Assembly: GCA_021732995.1 (NCBI GenBank) | Contig: JAKFWA010000002.1 | Coordinates: 1 to 36,997 of the forward strand | Length of the DNA stretch: 36,997 nucleotides | Direction: 5' to 3' | Source: Planctomycetaceae bacterium | Lineage (GTDB): Bacteria; Planctomycetota; Planctomycetia; Planctomycetales; Planctomycetaceae | In this document: positions 14,439 through 29,400 of the stretch, piece after piece | Layout: each line of letters begins with the position of its first letter | How positions within the stretch are numbered: position 1 is the stretch's first letter | Program-made: the position numbers and the translations under genes | Notes under the pieces: model-generated | Told to the model about the DNA's origin: nothing | Database searches by the model: none | The model's input: only the letters and a program-made list of their open reading frames with translations

Positions 14439-17400
14439 ATGTTGTTGACCTCGTGGTTACAGCGGTTGCTGCATAAGCATCGATCTCGATCGAAGCAACC
14501 GACCAAGCCCCAAGCAGCCAAGTATGCACGGCTCGGCCTGACCAGGCTCGAGGACCGTATCGTCATGACTGTGACTGTGACGACGCCTAACGCCGGGGAA
14601 TTGCAGATCGATGTGACCGGCGCAAACGAAACCGCGACCATTGAGTTCGACGGCTCGGATTTCAAATTCACTTCAGCTAATGATACGACGACGCAGACCG
14701 TTTCGGGGGCCGCAATCAACAAGCTGACGATTCTTGGTGATGCTGGAGCCTCCCAAACCGTAGACCTCCTGGATGATGTGGCCCTGTCTGCAGGCTTCAG
14801 TATTGATGCGGCTGTCGAAACAAGTTTGATCAACGGAAGCATCACCGGTGGGCCGATCACGATTTCCTCAGCCAGCATCGGACTCAACAGCAACCTGACG
14901 ACCAGCGGCTCGACCGTTCAGTTGAACGGTGACGTATCCATCGGGGCGGCAACAGTATCACTTGATACGACCAACGCAGGGGGCAGCGCGGCCGGTGCGG
15001 ATGTGACCTTTGGCGGCAAGGTGGATTCCGATGCGGCGGCCCGCAGCTTGTCCATTACCGCCGGTACAGCAGGCGACGTTAGCTTCACAGGAGCGATTGG
15101 CTCCTCAAACGTCCTGGACGATCTGACGATCGCCAAAGCAGACGACATTACGTTGACGTCAGCCTCACTTAGCGGCGACTTCAGCACCACCGGTCGAACT
15201 TTCGCCAACAGCGGAGCCATCTCGGCCACCACCGCGCTGGTTGAAACGGACACAATCGCACTTTCGGGTACGGTCACCGCCGATGGTGGAATTACGCTCC
15301 GCCCGGACACCGATTCAGACACGATCGGTCTGGGCACGGGCGCCGCAGGCACTTTCAACCTGACCGAAGCTGAGCTGCAGAACCTGGACTCGACGGGTAC
15401 GGTCACGATCGGTCGCGCCAACGGTTCTGCTCAGGTCTCCATCAAGGCGGCCAATCTGTCCGGCGAGAGCTACGATCTGTCCGTCACGGGTGGAACGAGC
15501 GACGTGACGGGGCTCAACATGGGCTCCAATGACTTCTCATTGACTACAACGACTGGCGGTATCACCGACGGTGACGGCGGAGCTGCGACGAATGTCACGG
15601 GCGCGACCGTATCACTGCAATCAGCCGCTGCCGTAGGCACTTCCGCCGAACCAATTGAAATTGATGCAACGACTCTAGTCGCTACGTCAAACAGCGGAGC
15701 GGGAGTCTTCCTGACGAGCGTCGGCACTGGCGGCGTGGCGATTACGGCCTCAACTGCCGCAGCGAGCTCTCCAATTCAGATCACTGGCTCCACGGAGGAC
15801 ATTACACTCGTTGATGTGACAACAACCAACGGGCTGGTGAACGTCACCGTGACGGATCATGACATCATCGCAACCAAGGTCTCGGCTGGCGGCGCAACCA
15901 ACAATGTCACACTGACCACCAGCGGGTCGACCAACAATCGCAATATCACGCTGGGCGAAGTCACTGCCGCAGACGACACGATTACGGTGCTGGCCGCCGG
16001 AGCGATTCAGGACGCGGCAGGCAAAGTCTCCGCGACAAGCTTGCGGATGGTCGCGAGCAATGGAGGCATCGGCGCAGGCGGGGCGATCACGACCGCCGTC
16101 ACGAACGTGGCGACATCAGCCACGAATACCACGGCGATTTCCGATGACGACGACCTCGTCGTGAACGTGGTTGGCGGCACCTCGGGGGTACGCACGACGG
16201 CCAATAACGGCAGCATCTCGCTGAGCGTCGCTTCCGGAACCCTGTCAATCACGCAGTCGATAACGGCTCATGGCTCCGGCTCGGTGACTCTGGATACGGG
16301 AACCGGAGCACTCTCCACCGCTGAGACGATCAACAGTACCAGCGGTAATATCACACTGATTTCGGACTCGATCGCCCTCGGAGCGAACATTACGAGCACC
16401 GGTGCGCTGTTGATTCAACCTACGTCCGACACCGTCAGCATCGGCCTCGGCGGCGGTGCAGGCTCCTTGAACCTGATTGATACGGAAATTGCGCGTTTCA
16501 ACGACGGCTTCAGCTCAATCACGATTGGTCGTGCAACCGGTAAGCATGCCGTCTCGATTGACTCCGTCACCGTGAACGACCCATTCACCCTGCGCTCCCC
16601 GGTTGCGGGGGGATCCATCTCGATCGTTGATACGACCGCGGCGGGTTTTGGCCTCAAAGGAAGCGGTAACGCCTCGCTGACCATCGACGGACCCAGTTCC
16701 ACAACCACGGTCAGCGGCAACCTGATTACCACCGGCACGAAGATCACCATCAGCGATAGCCTGGTGATCGCCGGCAATGTCTCGGTTGATACCACGAACG
16801 GTGGTATCGCACCAGCCGGCGGCGACTTCCAGGTAACCGGGACAGTTAATGCGGATACCGGCGTGAGCACTCGTCAGTTGACGATCAACACCGGCACGTC
16901 CGACGTGCTGTTCGACGGCGCGATTGGCGGAACACAGGCGCTGCAGACGTTGAGTATCACGAAGGCCAATGACGCCAAGTTCGGGTCCACAGTGGTCATC
17001 GGCTCGGGCACGGGAGCTAACGCCTCTACCTTGACGGTGGATACCGTCACGTTCAGCGGTGGAGCCAACTCGGTAACTTCCAACGCATCTGGCGATCTGG
17101 TGCTGCGTCCGCAGACCGCCGCCGCTGCCATTGATATCAACATCACCGGCGGAAGCGGCACGTTCAAACTGGACAGCACGGCGGTTGATGCCATCGGTTC
17201 CGGTTTCAATCTGGTCACCATCGGTCGAGCTGCTGACGGCACCGGTATTACGACCGTCGGGACCGCGAACTTCGAAACCAACGTGATGGTTGTCGGCGGC
17301 CAGGTCGCGGTGAGTGGTCTCAATACGGACGGTGCGAACGCCACGGTGACAGCGCGTACTGCGAATATTACAGACCGGAACTCGGACGCAACGGTTGACG

Positions 17401-20400
17401 TCACCGGCGCCAGCGTCACGCTGAACGCACTCACGGGCATCGGGGCGACGAGCGTCAGTGGCAACCTCGAAATTGATGCGACTACGGTTGTCGCGACCAA
17501 CACGACCAATAACGGCATCTTTCTGAATTCCGTCGGCTCCGGGGGCGTGTCAATCACCGCCAACGCTCAATCGTCCGGCGCGATTGAGATCATCGGCTCG
17601 ACCGAAACAGTGACTCTGGCAGATCTTGATACTGGCAACGGCGCCGTTACCGTCACGCTTACTGGTCAGGATTTGATTGCCTCTGACATCGTTGCGCTCG
17701 GCACCAACCAGGATATCACCCTCACGACAACCACCAGTGGTAATATCAGCATCGGGGCGCTGTCCGCTGTCGGCGATTTAGTATCGATCAACTCTGCAGG
17801 AGCAGTCACAGACGCAAACGCCGCCGCGAATAACGTGACTAGCAACAACCTCCGTATCACCGGGAGCAGCGGTGTCGGAACGGCCGCCAACCCCATTGAG
17901 TCGACGGTTTCCGCGTTTGAAGCGTCTGACGGTTCAGTGGGAGTGTTCCTGTCGAACACGGGCGCCCTGACAATCGGTATCACCAGCGGCCTTACGGGCG
18001 TTTCGGCAACATCAGGTGATATCTCCATTAGCGCCGCATCGCTCACCGATACCGAGACAATCAGTACAGGCGGTGCCGGGACGATTTCGCTCACGAGCAC
18101 TTCCGGTTCCATCGCCATTCAGGCTGGAGTCTCCTCCGGATCCGGGAATATCACAATCGCGTCGGCCACATCGTTAACGCAGGCTGATAGCATCGTGATT
18201 TCTTCGACCGGTGGCTCCATCAATCTGTCGACCGGTTCATCAAGCTCGCTGACCATCAATGGCAGTGTAACGACCACTGGCTCAGGCACGTTAACGCTGA
18301 ACAGCGCCAATGCGATCCAACAGGATGCGAATTCCCTGCTACAGACGGTTGACGGCACGATTACGTTGACGTCGGCGGCCGGTGGTGTTCGCGTACATAC
18401 GGTCGAATCCACCAATAACGCGACGATCAGTATCACGGCCACAAATTCGACGATCACTGAAGTGGATAACACGGCACGCGTCGGTGCGGCCGGAAGCACG
18501 AGCCTGCTGGTACTGTCCGCCACCAGCACCATTGGCGGCGGCGGCACGGCGGCGCTGAATACGGACGTCGGAACGTTGCGAGTTACCGGCGGCGCGGATG
18601 TGCTGATCACGGAAGCAACCGACGTGCAGTTGGGCAACGGAACATCCGGAGTCACAACCAGCGGCGGATCGATCACGATCTCGACGGTTGGCGGAGCAAT
18701 CACAACCGGCAATACGGTCACGACGACCGGCGCCAATGGTTCGATCACGCTGACATCCAGCTCCACCAAGAGTCTGACGCTCAGCCACAACGTCACCGCC
18801 AACGGTTCCGGACTGATCGATATCAATTCGGGAGCCGCGTTTACTCAAGCTGACGGGACTACACTGTCAAGCACCAGCGGCAACATCACGATTGACACGA
18901 CGGGCGTGAACACGCTGACGGTAAACGGCGATGTCACGACTGGCGGCGCCGGGGCGATGACTCTGACCGCATCGAACGCGATTGTGATGGACGGCGATTC
19001 GCTGTTGAGAACTTCTACCGGCAATCTGACACTGACCTCGGCTGCGGGCAACGTTACTACTGACGTCGTCGAATCAACCGGCGGTGCAACAATCAGTATC
19101 AATGTCGCGTCCGGTTCGATTTCCGAGTTCGATGATAATTCTCGCATTGGAGTGGGTGGCGCGGGAAAAGCATTATTGAAAGGCACGAGCGTCGGTGGCA
19201 CCGGAAGTGCAGCACTTAATCTGGCTGTAGCAAACGTGGAAGGAGTTTCGGCGGCGGATGGGTTTTACGTGTCGAACACTGGTGCTTTGACGGTCGGCAA
19301 TGTGGATTCTGGCACGGTCGGCGTTTCCGCAACCGGAGCCATCGAGATCACCGCCAGCACGTCGCTCAGCATCACCGAAACCATCAGCAATTCCGCCAGC
19401 GGCGCGATCAAGCTGACCGCGACGACGGGAGACCTCACGTCGAGCGGGAAGATTCAATCGACCGGCGGTGCCGACATCATGCTGCAAGGCAAGAATGTCA
19501 CACTGAACGACAGCACGTCGAATCCGGATATCACAACGAACTTTTCCGGAAAGATCAGTATCAACGCGACTACCGACATTTCGGTAGGCCCCAGCTTCCA
19601 GTTGTCGGTTGCTAATGGTCAGATTGATCTGGTGGCTGGACAAGACATTCTCGCAGGCACGAACGCCTCGCTGACCGCGGCGAGCAACAGCCCGTTGAAT
19701 CTGACCGCGGGGCGGGATCTGACACTCAGTCCGAATGCCGCGATCAGTACATCCAACGGCGCGATGGTCGTTGATGTCGGCCGTGATGTCTTGATTGGAA
19801 TTGGTGCCAGTATCACCTCATCCGCGGGGACAATTTCGCTGACCGCTGACAACAATCTGACGCTCAGCAGTTCCAGCAGCCTGACGACTTCGGGAATGTC
19901 GTTATCAGCGGATGTCGCTGGCGCCACCACGATTGGCACATCCGCGACGATCAGCTCTAACGGCGGCACGCTCACGTTGCAGACCAATGAGTTCTCGCTC
20001 GACGCGACAGGTGCCTTCACCGCAACCACCGCAGGTCGAGCCATTCTGCGACCTCTGGCCGCGAATACCGGAATCGTCATCGGTACGAATCCTGGCACGG
20101 CTAACACCATTGAGATCTCAGCGACTGAGATGGGCCGCATCACGGCGAATGTGTTTGAATTGGGCTCGACCTCCACAGGCGCCATCGAGATCACGGCTTC
20201 TTCCAGCGCCAGCGTCGGCACAAGCTGGCATCTCATCACTGGCAGCTCGGTGACAACCACCGCTGGCGGCCTGACTGTGACGAATCTCGCGGTCTCGGCG
20301 GGGGCGGGTGTGAGCCTGACCGGCAGCAACAACGTCACTAATCTGGCTATCACCACGTCGGGGGCTGGCAGTATCAACTACAATGACAGTAGTGATATCA

Positions 20401-23400
20401 CCATTGCCACGTTCGACGGTGTGTCAGGATTGTCGACGACCAACGGCAATATCACGGTGACTGCCGCCGGCACGACAACGGTCAATCAGGAGATTGTGGC
20501 CCGAACAAATGGCACAGTGTCTTTGACCGCAAGCGCCAACAACATGGCGATCAACGCGGCTGTGTTGAGCACTTCAGCCAGCTCAGGAAACACGGCGGAC
20601 GGCACTGGCAGTCTGTCGTTCACGGTCTCAACAGGTTCGCTGACAACGACCGCCGCCATCGCCGGTGCGGCGGCGTCCAGCAACATCACGATGAATGCCC
20701 GCGATGGGATCACCCTGAGCGGCGCGAACGCGGATATCGCTACCAGTGGAACTTATACCGTTAACGCCGATACTAACGGCGATGACTCGGGAACTTACAC
20801 TCAGAACAATGCCGGGACGTCAGTGACGTTGGGTAATAACGCAGCCAGCATCACTGCGGCCGACTTCGACCTTACAGGCACGCTGGATGTCGGGTCGGGA
20901 ACAGTGAGTCTGGCAACCAGTGCCGTACAGGGTGTCGGAATTGGAGCTGGAGTTGCCGGTGGCTTTAACGTCTCGGACGCGGAACTTGGTCGAATCACTG
21001 CCGGCACATCGGTGACTATCGGCGGGGCCAACGCGAACGCGATTACGGTCGACGGGCTGACGACGGGGAACACAGATTCGTTCCCACTACTGATTCTCAA
21101 CAGCACTCGTACGGGCGCTGGAGTTTCCTTCTCCGGCTCCGCCAGCACCCTTGCGGATAATACGAACCTCGACATCGACGTGACGAATGGCAACGTCACG
21201 TTCGCAGCCGCGCTCACGTTGGGCGCCGGTGGCGGCACACCCCAGGGAACCGGCAAGCTGGATATTGATTCGACCAGTGGTAACGTGAATGTCAACGCGG
21301 CACTGACAATCGGTTCAGGCGGTATTGATATCGACTCGCCGGGCAGTTTCACAAACTCGGCGGCACTGACCACCAGCGGCAACGTTTTGATCGTCGCAGA
21401 CACGCTGATTGACCTGGCTGCCAACATCAACGCAGTCACGGTTTCGGGGCAGACGATTACGTTGTCGTCGACGAATATCAATCTGGCGACCAATTTGAAT
21501 ACGCAAGCTGGCGTGATCAGTGTCAGCGGCTCCACGAAGCTGATTTCAAATACGTCGATTAACACCACGAACGGCAGTGCGACAGGTGCCAATATCACCC
21601 TGGGAGCAGTGACCGCTGAGCTGGCCTCGTCGTTTGAGACATTGACGATTAACGCGGGTACTGCCGGCGATATTACGATCAGCGGGCAGATCGGCGCGAA
21701 TCGCCTCGGATTGCTCACAGTCACGGAGGCTGATGATGTCAGCTTCACGAGCGCGAGTGCCGCGAACGTGCGCGGCTTGACGGTGGCTAACACAACAACG
21801 TTTACGTCGAACGGGCAACTCAATACTCAAACGGCAAGTATCGACATCACTGCCGATGGTGGCACTACCAGTATCAACCTGGCGGGCGGAGCTGACCTCA
21901 ATGGTCAGAACATGACATTGACAGCCGCTGCAGATATCTCCATTGGGGCGACAGTGCAGTCGACCGGCGCGACGACCGGGGAGACTGTCACGATCCGCGG
22001 TCTGACGAACGCTGCGACGATTGGTCTCGGCGTGCATGCTCCGAGCGATGTGGAGATCTCTGAAACCTCACTGGCGCGAGTCAATAATACTGTTTCTGCA
22101 GTCGTCGTCGGCCGTAGCGGAACTCAGACGGGTGCGATCACGATTGATGACAGTGCGGCCAATGACATTCTGACGCTCAACACCGGCCTGACTCTCAACA
22201 CGAACGGTGCTGGCGGTGAGCTGAATGTTCAAAGTTCGGTAACGACCAATGGGGCGTTCACGGCGAACGGCAGTCGCTCATCCTTCAATGTGGATGGTGG
22301 AGGCGGTGGAACGGTCACTATCACGTCCGGCGGTGGGGCGATCGCAATCAACGACACGATTGAATTCGTGAATGAAGGCGACGATCTGGCGCTGGTGTCC
22401 GGCGGTGGTTCGGTCGACATCAATGGGTCGGCCAACGCGAACACCACAGCGGCACGTGGCGAGGACATCATTATCACGGCAGGTGCGGGTAATGTGGCTC
22501 TGGGTCGGAGCGGGATGAGTGACACGCTGGGGGCCACGGGGACGGGTCGGTTGGGGGATGTGCGGATCGTGAGTGCGGCGAATGTCGACATTTACGCGAC
22601 GGTGACGGCGGGGCGGTTGCAGCAGACGGCCGGAACGGGAACGACGACGTTGCACGGGGCGCTGGATCTGGATAACGGTGCGGCGGGCGATGTGCTCGAT
22701 ATTGATAATACCAAAAATGTCACCTTCGCAGACGGGGCCAGTACGACGACGGCCAACGGCGGCAACGTCAACATCGACGGCACCGGCACGGGGAACCTGA
22801 CCATCGGCAGTGTGACCTTCACGCTGGCGGGCAGCTTCAGCGAGAGTGACTTCGTGCAGGTCAAGCTGGCGGGGGCGATCACGGCCACGGCCACCAGCTT
22901 TACGTTCAGCGATCCGACGGTGCTGGCAGCGGACGTGTCGCTGACGGCGGGGACGGTGACCTTCAACGGCACGGTGGACGCCACCAACGCCGGCCAGGAA
23001 TCGCTCACCATCAACGGCAACGCGGTGTTCGCCAACACGGTCAGCGGCACCAAGGCGCTCGAGTTCCTGACGGTGACCGGCACGACCTCGCTGAATACGG
23101 CGACGTTGTCAGCGGCGGGTGATGTGACGCTGCAGGGCGCGGTGACCTTGCTGCAGAACACGACGATCAACGCTCAGGACATTACGTTCGGTTCGACGCT
23201 GGATTCCTCCAGCGGCAATACGTTCTCGCTGACGGCGAATTCATCGGGTGCGGGCGTGACGACCTTCGGCGGGATCGTGGGCGGCACGGACAAGTTGAGC
23301 TTCATCACCACGAACGCGGACGGTCGTACGGACATCGCGGCCAATGTGAACGTGTCGTCGGCCACAGCCACGACGTTCAACGATGCGGTACTGCTGACGG

Positions 23401-26400
23401 GCGATGTGGTCATCGCTCAAGCGGGCACCGGCAACGTCGTGTTCGCCAGCACGGTGGATGGGAACGTCGGCACGGGCCGGGCACTCACGATCAACACGAC
23501 AACCGGTGAAACGGTCTTCAACGGCAACGTCGGTAACGATGCGCTGGGTGCGGTCTCGAACGACAACGGTCTGGCGTCGATCACGACCAACAGCACGGGC
23601 CTGACGCGCATCAACGCGGCTGTGATCCGCACGAGTGGCGATCAGACCTACAACGATCAGGTGCTGATCGACACCAGCACGACGCTGTCGGCCAACGATA
23701 CGACGTTCGCCAGCACGGTGAACTCGGCGACGGGTGAAACGAACGCGCTGACGATCAATTCGTCGGGCAGTGGTGTGACGACGTTCAATGACACCATCGG
23801 TGCGACGAACCGCTTGAGCTCACTGACGACGAACGCCGACGGCTCGACGGTGATCAACACGCCGACGCTGAACGTGAACGGCTCGGCCGAAACCTTCCTG
23901 GCCGACAACGTGACGTTCTCTTCCCCAACGCTGACGATCAGCCAGACGGGTTCGGGCAACGTCCACTTCGGCGGCACGCTCAACAGCGACGCCAGCCAGA
24001 CCCGGAATTTAGTGCTCACGCTGACGACGGGCACGGCGGACTTCGACGGCGCGGTCGGCGGCACGGACAAGCTGGCGAATCTCACCGTCACCAATGCCGG
24101 CACGGCCAACTTCGACAGTTCTTTAGCCGTGACGACGAACATCTCGCTGACCGCCGATGAAGTGAATTTCAATGGCGGCGCGAACACGGTCTCGACGAGT
24201 GGTGCCGGCACGCTGTTGATCGCTCCGACCACGGCCGGTCGCAATATCAACATCGGCAACGCGGCGGATGCGGGGGCCTCGACGCTGGACCTGATCGACG
24301 CGGACGTGGACGCGCTGGCCAACGGCTTCAGCGAGATCACGATCGGCCGCACGGCGGATGGCACGGGCACCATCACGGTGAATTCGTCGGTCTTTAAAGA
24401 CGACCTGCGACTGGTGGATGGCGCGTTGAGCTTCAACGGTCTGGACAACACCGGCAGTCGCGTGGTGGCCATCGCCCGCACGGGCGCGATCACCGACGGC
24501 GGCGCAGGTACGGACATCACGGCGACGAGCCTGCGACTGGATGCCATCACGGGCATCGGCTCAACGGACGGCCTCGATACGGCAGTCTCGACAGTCACGG
24601 CTCGCAACACGACGAGCGGCCTGCTGGACATCGACAACACGCTGGCTTCCGGCCTGACAATCGGCACGGTGGATGGCCAGAGCGGCGTCACGCTGACGGG
24701 TGGCGCGGCGGCGAATCTGCGGGTCACCAACAACGGTGCGCTGACGGTCAACCAGACGGTCAGCAACAGCACGGGCGGCAGCCTGACGCTGGCGGCCAGC
24801 GGCACGACGGCGACGGACGATCTGCTGGTGACGGTGGACGTGACCAACAGTGGCGGTAACGGTGCCGTGACGCTGGTGGCCGGTCACAACCTGACGCTCG
24901 GTGCGGGTGTCGACATCACCGCGACAGGCACCGGCTCAGTGACGCTGGGTGCGGGTGCGGCCTATGACCGCACGACGAGCCTGCCGATCAACGGCCACGC
25001 TCAAGGTTCGCTGACGATGAACGCCACGGCGACGGCGACGTCAGCGGACGGCAACCTGACGCTGACAGCCACCGAGCATGTGCAGCTCGCTCTGGTCAAC
25101 GCCAACAGCAACAGCGACGGCACGCTCGGCAGCATCGTGGTGCGAGCGGACTTCGCTGGCGCGGGTGGCGGCCTCAGCGACGGTACGGGTGCGATCACCG
25201 AAGTGCTGGCGGGTGAAGGTGCGAACCTGATCGGTAATCTGGCGACAGTGTCGGCAGCCAGCGGCATCGGTGCCGCGGATGACATCGACACGAACCTGAC
25301 GACACTGAACGTGGCGAACTCGACCAGCGGCGATGTGGTGCTGACCGAGATCGCCGGCGCGGGCGACAATGCTCTGATCGTCAGCGGCGCGGCCAACGTC
25401 ACCGGCAACATCGACATCCGCACGACGGACGGCAACCTGACTCTGACCGGTGCAGCGTCGACCACGACGACCGGCACGCTCACGCTGGTCGCCGGTGACA
25501 GCGACAACGACGGTAACGGCGATCTGGCCATCAATGCCTCGATCACCACCGCGGCTGGTCAGGTGACTCTGACCTCAGCGGGCAACGATGTGACGTTCAA
25601 TGCCGCAGGCGATGTGAACTCGACCAGCGGCACGGTGCAGGTCAACGCGGGCACGACCGGCGTGGGTCTGATCACTCAAGCCGATGGCGCGGTGATCAAC
25701 GCGGGCAGCGGCACCATCGACATCAACGGTATCGGCAACGTGACGCTGGGCAGCGTGCAGACGACGAACGCCACGGGCGCGGCGGTGGACATCGTCTCGA
25801 CGCAGGGCGCGATCCTGGACGGCGGCGACACCGACCGCGACATCATCGCCAACAGCGGCACCGTGACGCTGAATGCCGCGACCTCGATCGGCACCAGCTC
25901 CGGCACTGGTCAACTGGAAACACAGATCCTGACCCTCGACGCCACTGCCAACGCGGGCAGCATCTTCATCGCCGAGTTCGATGGCCTGACGCTCAACAGC
26001 GTGACGGCGACGGGCGCGACGAACGACGTGATCGTCAGCAGCACGACCGGCGACATCGCGGTCAACAGCGTGACGGCTCCGGACCTGATCCATCTGACGG
26101 CCAGTGCCGGCGGCATCGAGGAATCAGGAACCGACGCCGGTGCGGACCTGGTCGCCACCACGCTGGACCTGGACGCGACCGTGGGCATCGGCGACGACGC
26201 GCAGATCGAGTTCACTGCGACAACGATCACTGCGGACAGCACGGGCACGGGTGCGGTGAATCTGGCGAGCCTGGCCACGGGCGCCGTGACCGCCACCAGT
26301 CTGACGGCCGGCACGGGCAACATCACCTTCGATCAAACCGGCACACAGACGCTGCTGGTCACGAACGCCAGCGTGACGACGGGCGCCGGCGCGATCACGA

Positions 26401-29400
26401 TCACCAACAACGCCGCGACGACGATCACCGCCGCCAGCACCACCAACGGCAACATCGACGTCACCACCACCAGCGGCAACCTGACGCTGACGACACTGAC
26501 GGCCGGCGGCTCAGGCAACATCACGGCCAGCACGGTGACCAGCGGCAACATCACCGTGGATGTCCTCACCGCCGATGCCAGCACCGTCACCATCACCAGC
26601 GCCGGCACCATCAACGAAGCCGCCGCCGGTGACCCCGCCGCCGACATCAACGTCGGCTCCGGCACCATCGACCTCAACGCCGCCTCAGGCATCGGTAACA
26701 CACTCGCCATCGAACTCACCGGCAAGTCAATCTCCGCAGACACCACAACCGGCGCCATCGACCTCAATTCCCTCGCTACCGCTGGTACCGGCGCGGTAAC
26801 GGTCAGCAGCCTGAGCACGGACAACGGCGCGATCACCTTCGATCAAACCGGTTCGCAGACTCTGACAGTCACCAGCGCCACGATCACCGGCACCGGCAAC
26901 CTGCTGGTCACCAACGACGCCGCCACAACGATCACCAGCGCCTCAACCAATGTAGGTGACGCGACCTTCACGGTGACGGGCGGCGCTCTCACTCTGACGA
27001 ACGTCAGCACGACGGATGGTGACATCAGCGGAAGTGCCAGCGGTGGCTTGCTGACGGCCACGACACTCGTCGCAGGCGGAAACGGCCAGAACGTGACGCT
27101 GACTACGACCACCAGCGGCAACGTGCTGGTGGGTTCAATCACCGCAGACAGTGATTTAGTGACGATCAACAGCGTTGGAGCCATCAACGAAGATGCCACA
27201 GATGATGCGGCTGCGGACATCAGCGTCGGCACGGGCACTATTGACCTCAACGCGGGTACCGGCATTGGTAACTCTGCCGCGCTCGAACTGACAGGCCGCA
27301 GCATCAGTGCCGATACCACTACCGGCGTGATCGACCTCAACAGTCTGGCCACCGCGGAGACGGCGACGGTAACAGTCAGCAGCCTGAGCACCGCCGCCGG
27401 CAACGTGACTTTCGATCAAACGGGCGGCCAGGGGCTGAATGTCACCAGCGCCACCATCACCGGCGGCGCGGGCGATCTGGTGATTACCAATGATGCCACG
27501 ACGACGATCACGACAGCCAGCACCAACAACGGTTCGATCAACGTCACGGCCACCGGCGGTGATCTCACGGCGACGACACTGACGGCGGGTGGCACGAGCA
27601 AGAACATCACGTTGACGACGCTCACCAGCGGCAACGTACTGGTGGGGTCGGTCACCGCCGACGCGGATCTGGTGACAATCAACAGCGTCGGTGCGATCAA
27701 TGAATCGGGTGCCGACGCCGGCGCGGACATCAGCGTGGGCACCGGCACGATCGACCTCAACGCGGCCTCAGGCATCGGCAACACCTCGGCTCTGGAACTG
27801 ACCGGCAAGAGCATCTCCGCCGACACCACCACCGGCGCTGTCGATCTCAACTCGCTGGCCACGGCAGGCACAGGTGCGGTGACGGTCAGCAGCCTGAGCA
27901 CTAGCGACGGCGCGATCACCTTCGATCAGACCGGTTCGCAGACCCTGACGGTAACCAGCGCCACCATCACGGGCACCGGCAACCTGATCGTCACTAACGA
28001 CGCTGCCACAATCATCACCAGCGCCTCGACCAACGTGGGTGACGCCACCTTCACGGTGACCGGCGGCGCGTTGACGCTGACCAATGTCAGCACGACGGAT
28101 GGCGACATCAATGGAAGTGCCAGCGGTGGCTTGCTGACGGCCACGACGCTCGTCGCGGGCGGCACTGGCCAGAACGTGACGCTGACGACAACCACCAGCG
28201 GCAACGTGCTGGTGGGTTCGATCACTGCCGACAGCGACCTGGTGACCATCACCAGCGTCGGAGCCATCAACGAAGATGCCAGCGCGGACGCGGCTGCGGA
28301 CATTGACGTCGGCACAGGCACCATCGACCTCAATGCGGCCAGCGGCATCGGTAACACGGCGGCACTGGAACTAACCGGCAAGAGCATCAGCGCGGACACC
28401 ACAACCGGCGCGATTGACCTCAACAGCCTTGCGACGGCAGGCACGGGAGCAGTGACGGTCTCGTCGCTGAGCACCAACAACGGCGCTGTCACCTTCGATC
28501 AGACCGGTTCACAAACTCTGACGGTCACGACCGCGACGATCAGTGGCACTGGCAACTTGATCGTCACGAACGACGCGGCCACGACGATCACCAACGCCAC
28601 GACCAACGTGGGCGATGCCTCGTTCATTGTAACGGGCGGTGCGTTGACACTGACTAACGTCGCCACGACGGACGGCGACATCACCGCCAACGTCACCAGC
28701 AGCGATCTCACCGCAACCACTCTGGTGGCAGGCGGTACCGGCCAGAACGTGACGCTGACAACAACCACCAGCGGCAACGTACTGGTCGGTTCGATCACCG
28801 CTGCGAGCGATCTGGTGACGATCACCAGCGTTGGATCGATCAACGAAGATGCCAGTGCGGACGCGGGTGCGGATATCAATGTTGGTTCTGGTACCATCGA
28901 CCTCAACGCCGCTTCAGGCATCGGTAACACTTCGGCTCTCGAGCTGACCGGCAAGTCGATCAGCGCTGACACTACCACCGGCGCGGTCGATCTCAACTCC
29001 CTCGCCACCGCAGGCACCGGCGCGGTGACGGTCTCGTCCCTGAGCACCAGCAACGGCAACGTGACCTTCGATCAGACTGGCTCGCAGGCACTGGGCGTGA
29101 CCAGCGCCACCATCAGCGGCACCGGCAACCTGCTGGTCACCAACGATGCCGCCACGACCATCACCAGCGCCTCGACCAACGTGGGCGATGCCACTTTCAC
29201 GGTGACCGGCGGCGCACTCACCTTGACCAACGTCAGCACAACCGACGGCGACATCAGCGGTAGCACCAGCGGTGGCTTGCTGACAGCCACGACACTGGTC
29301 GCAGGTGGTACCGGCCAGAACGTGACGCTGACGACAACCACCAGCGGCAACGTGCTGGTGGGTTCGATCACCGCCGACAGCGACCTGGTGACGATTACCA

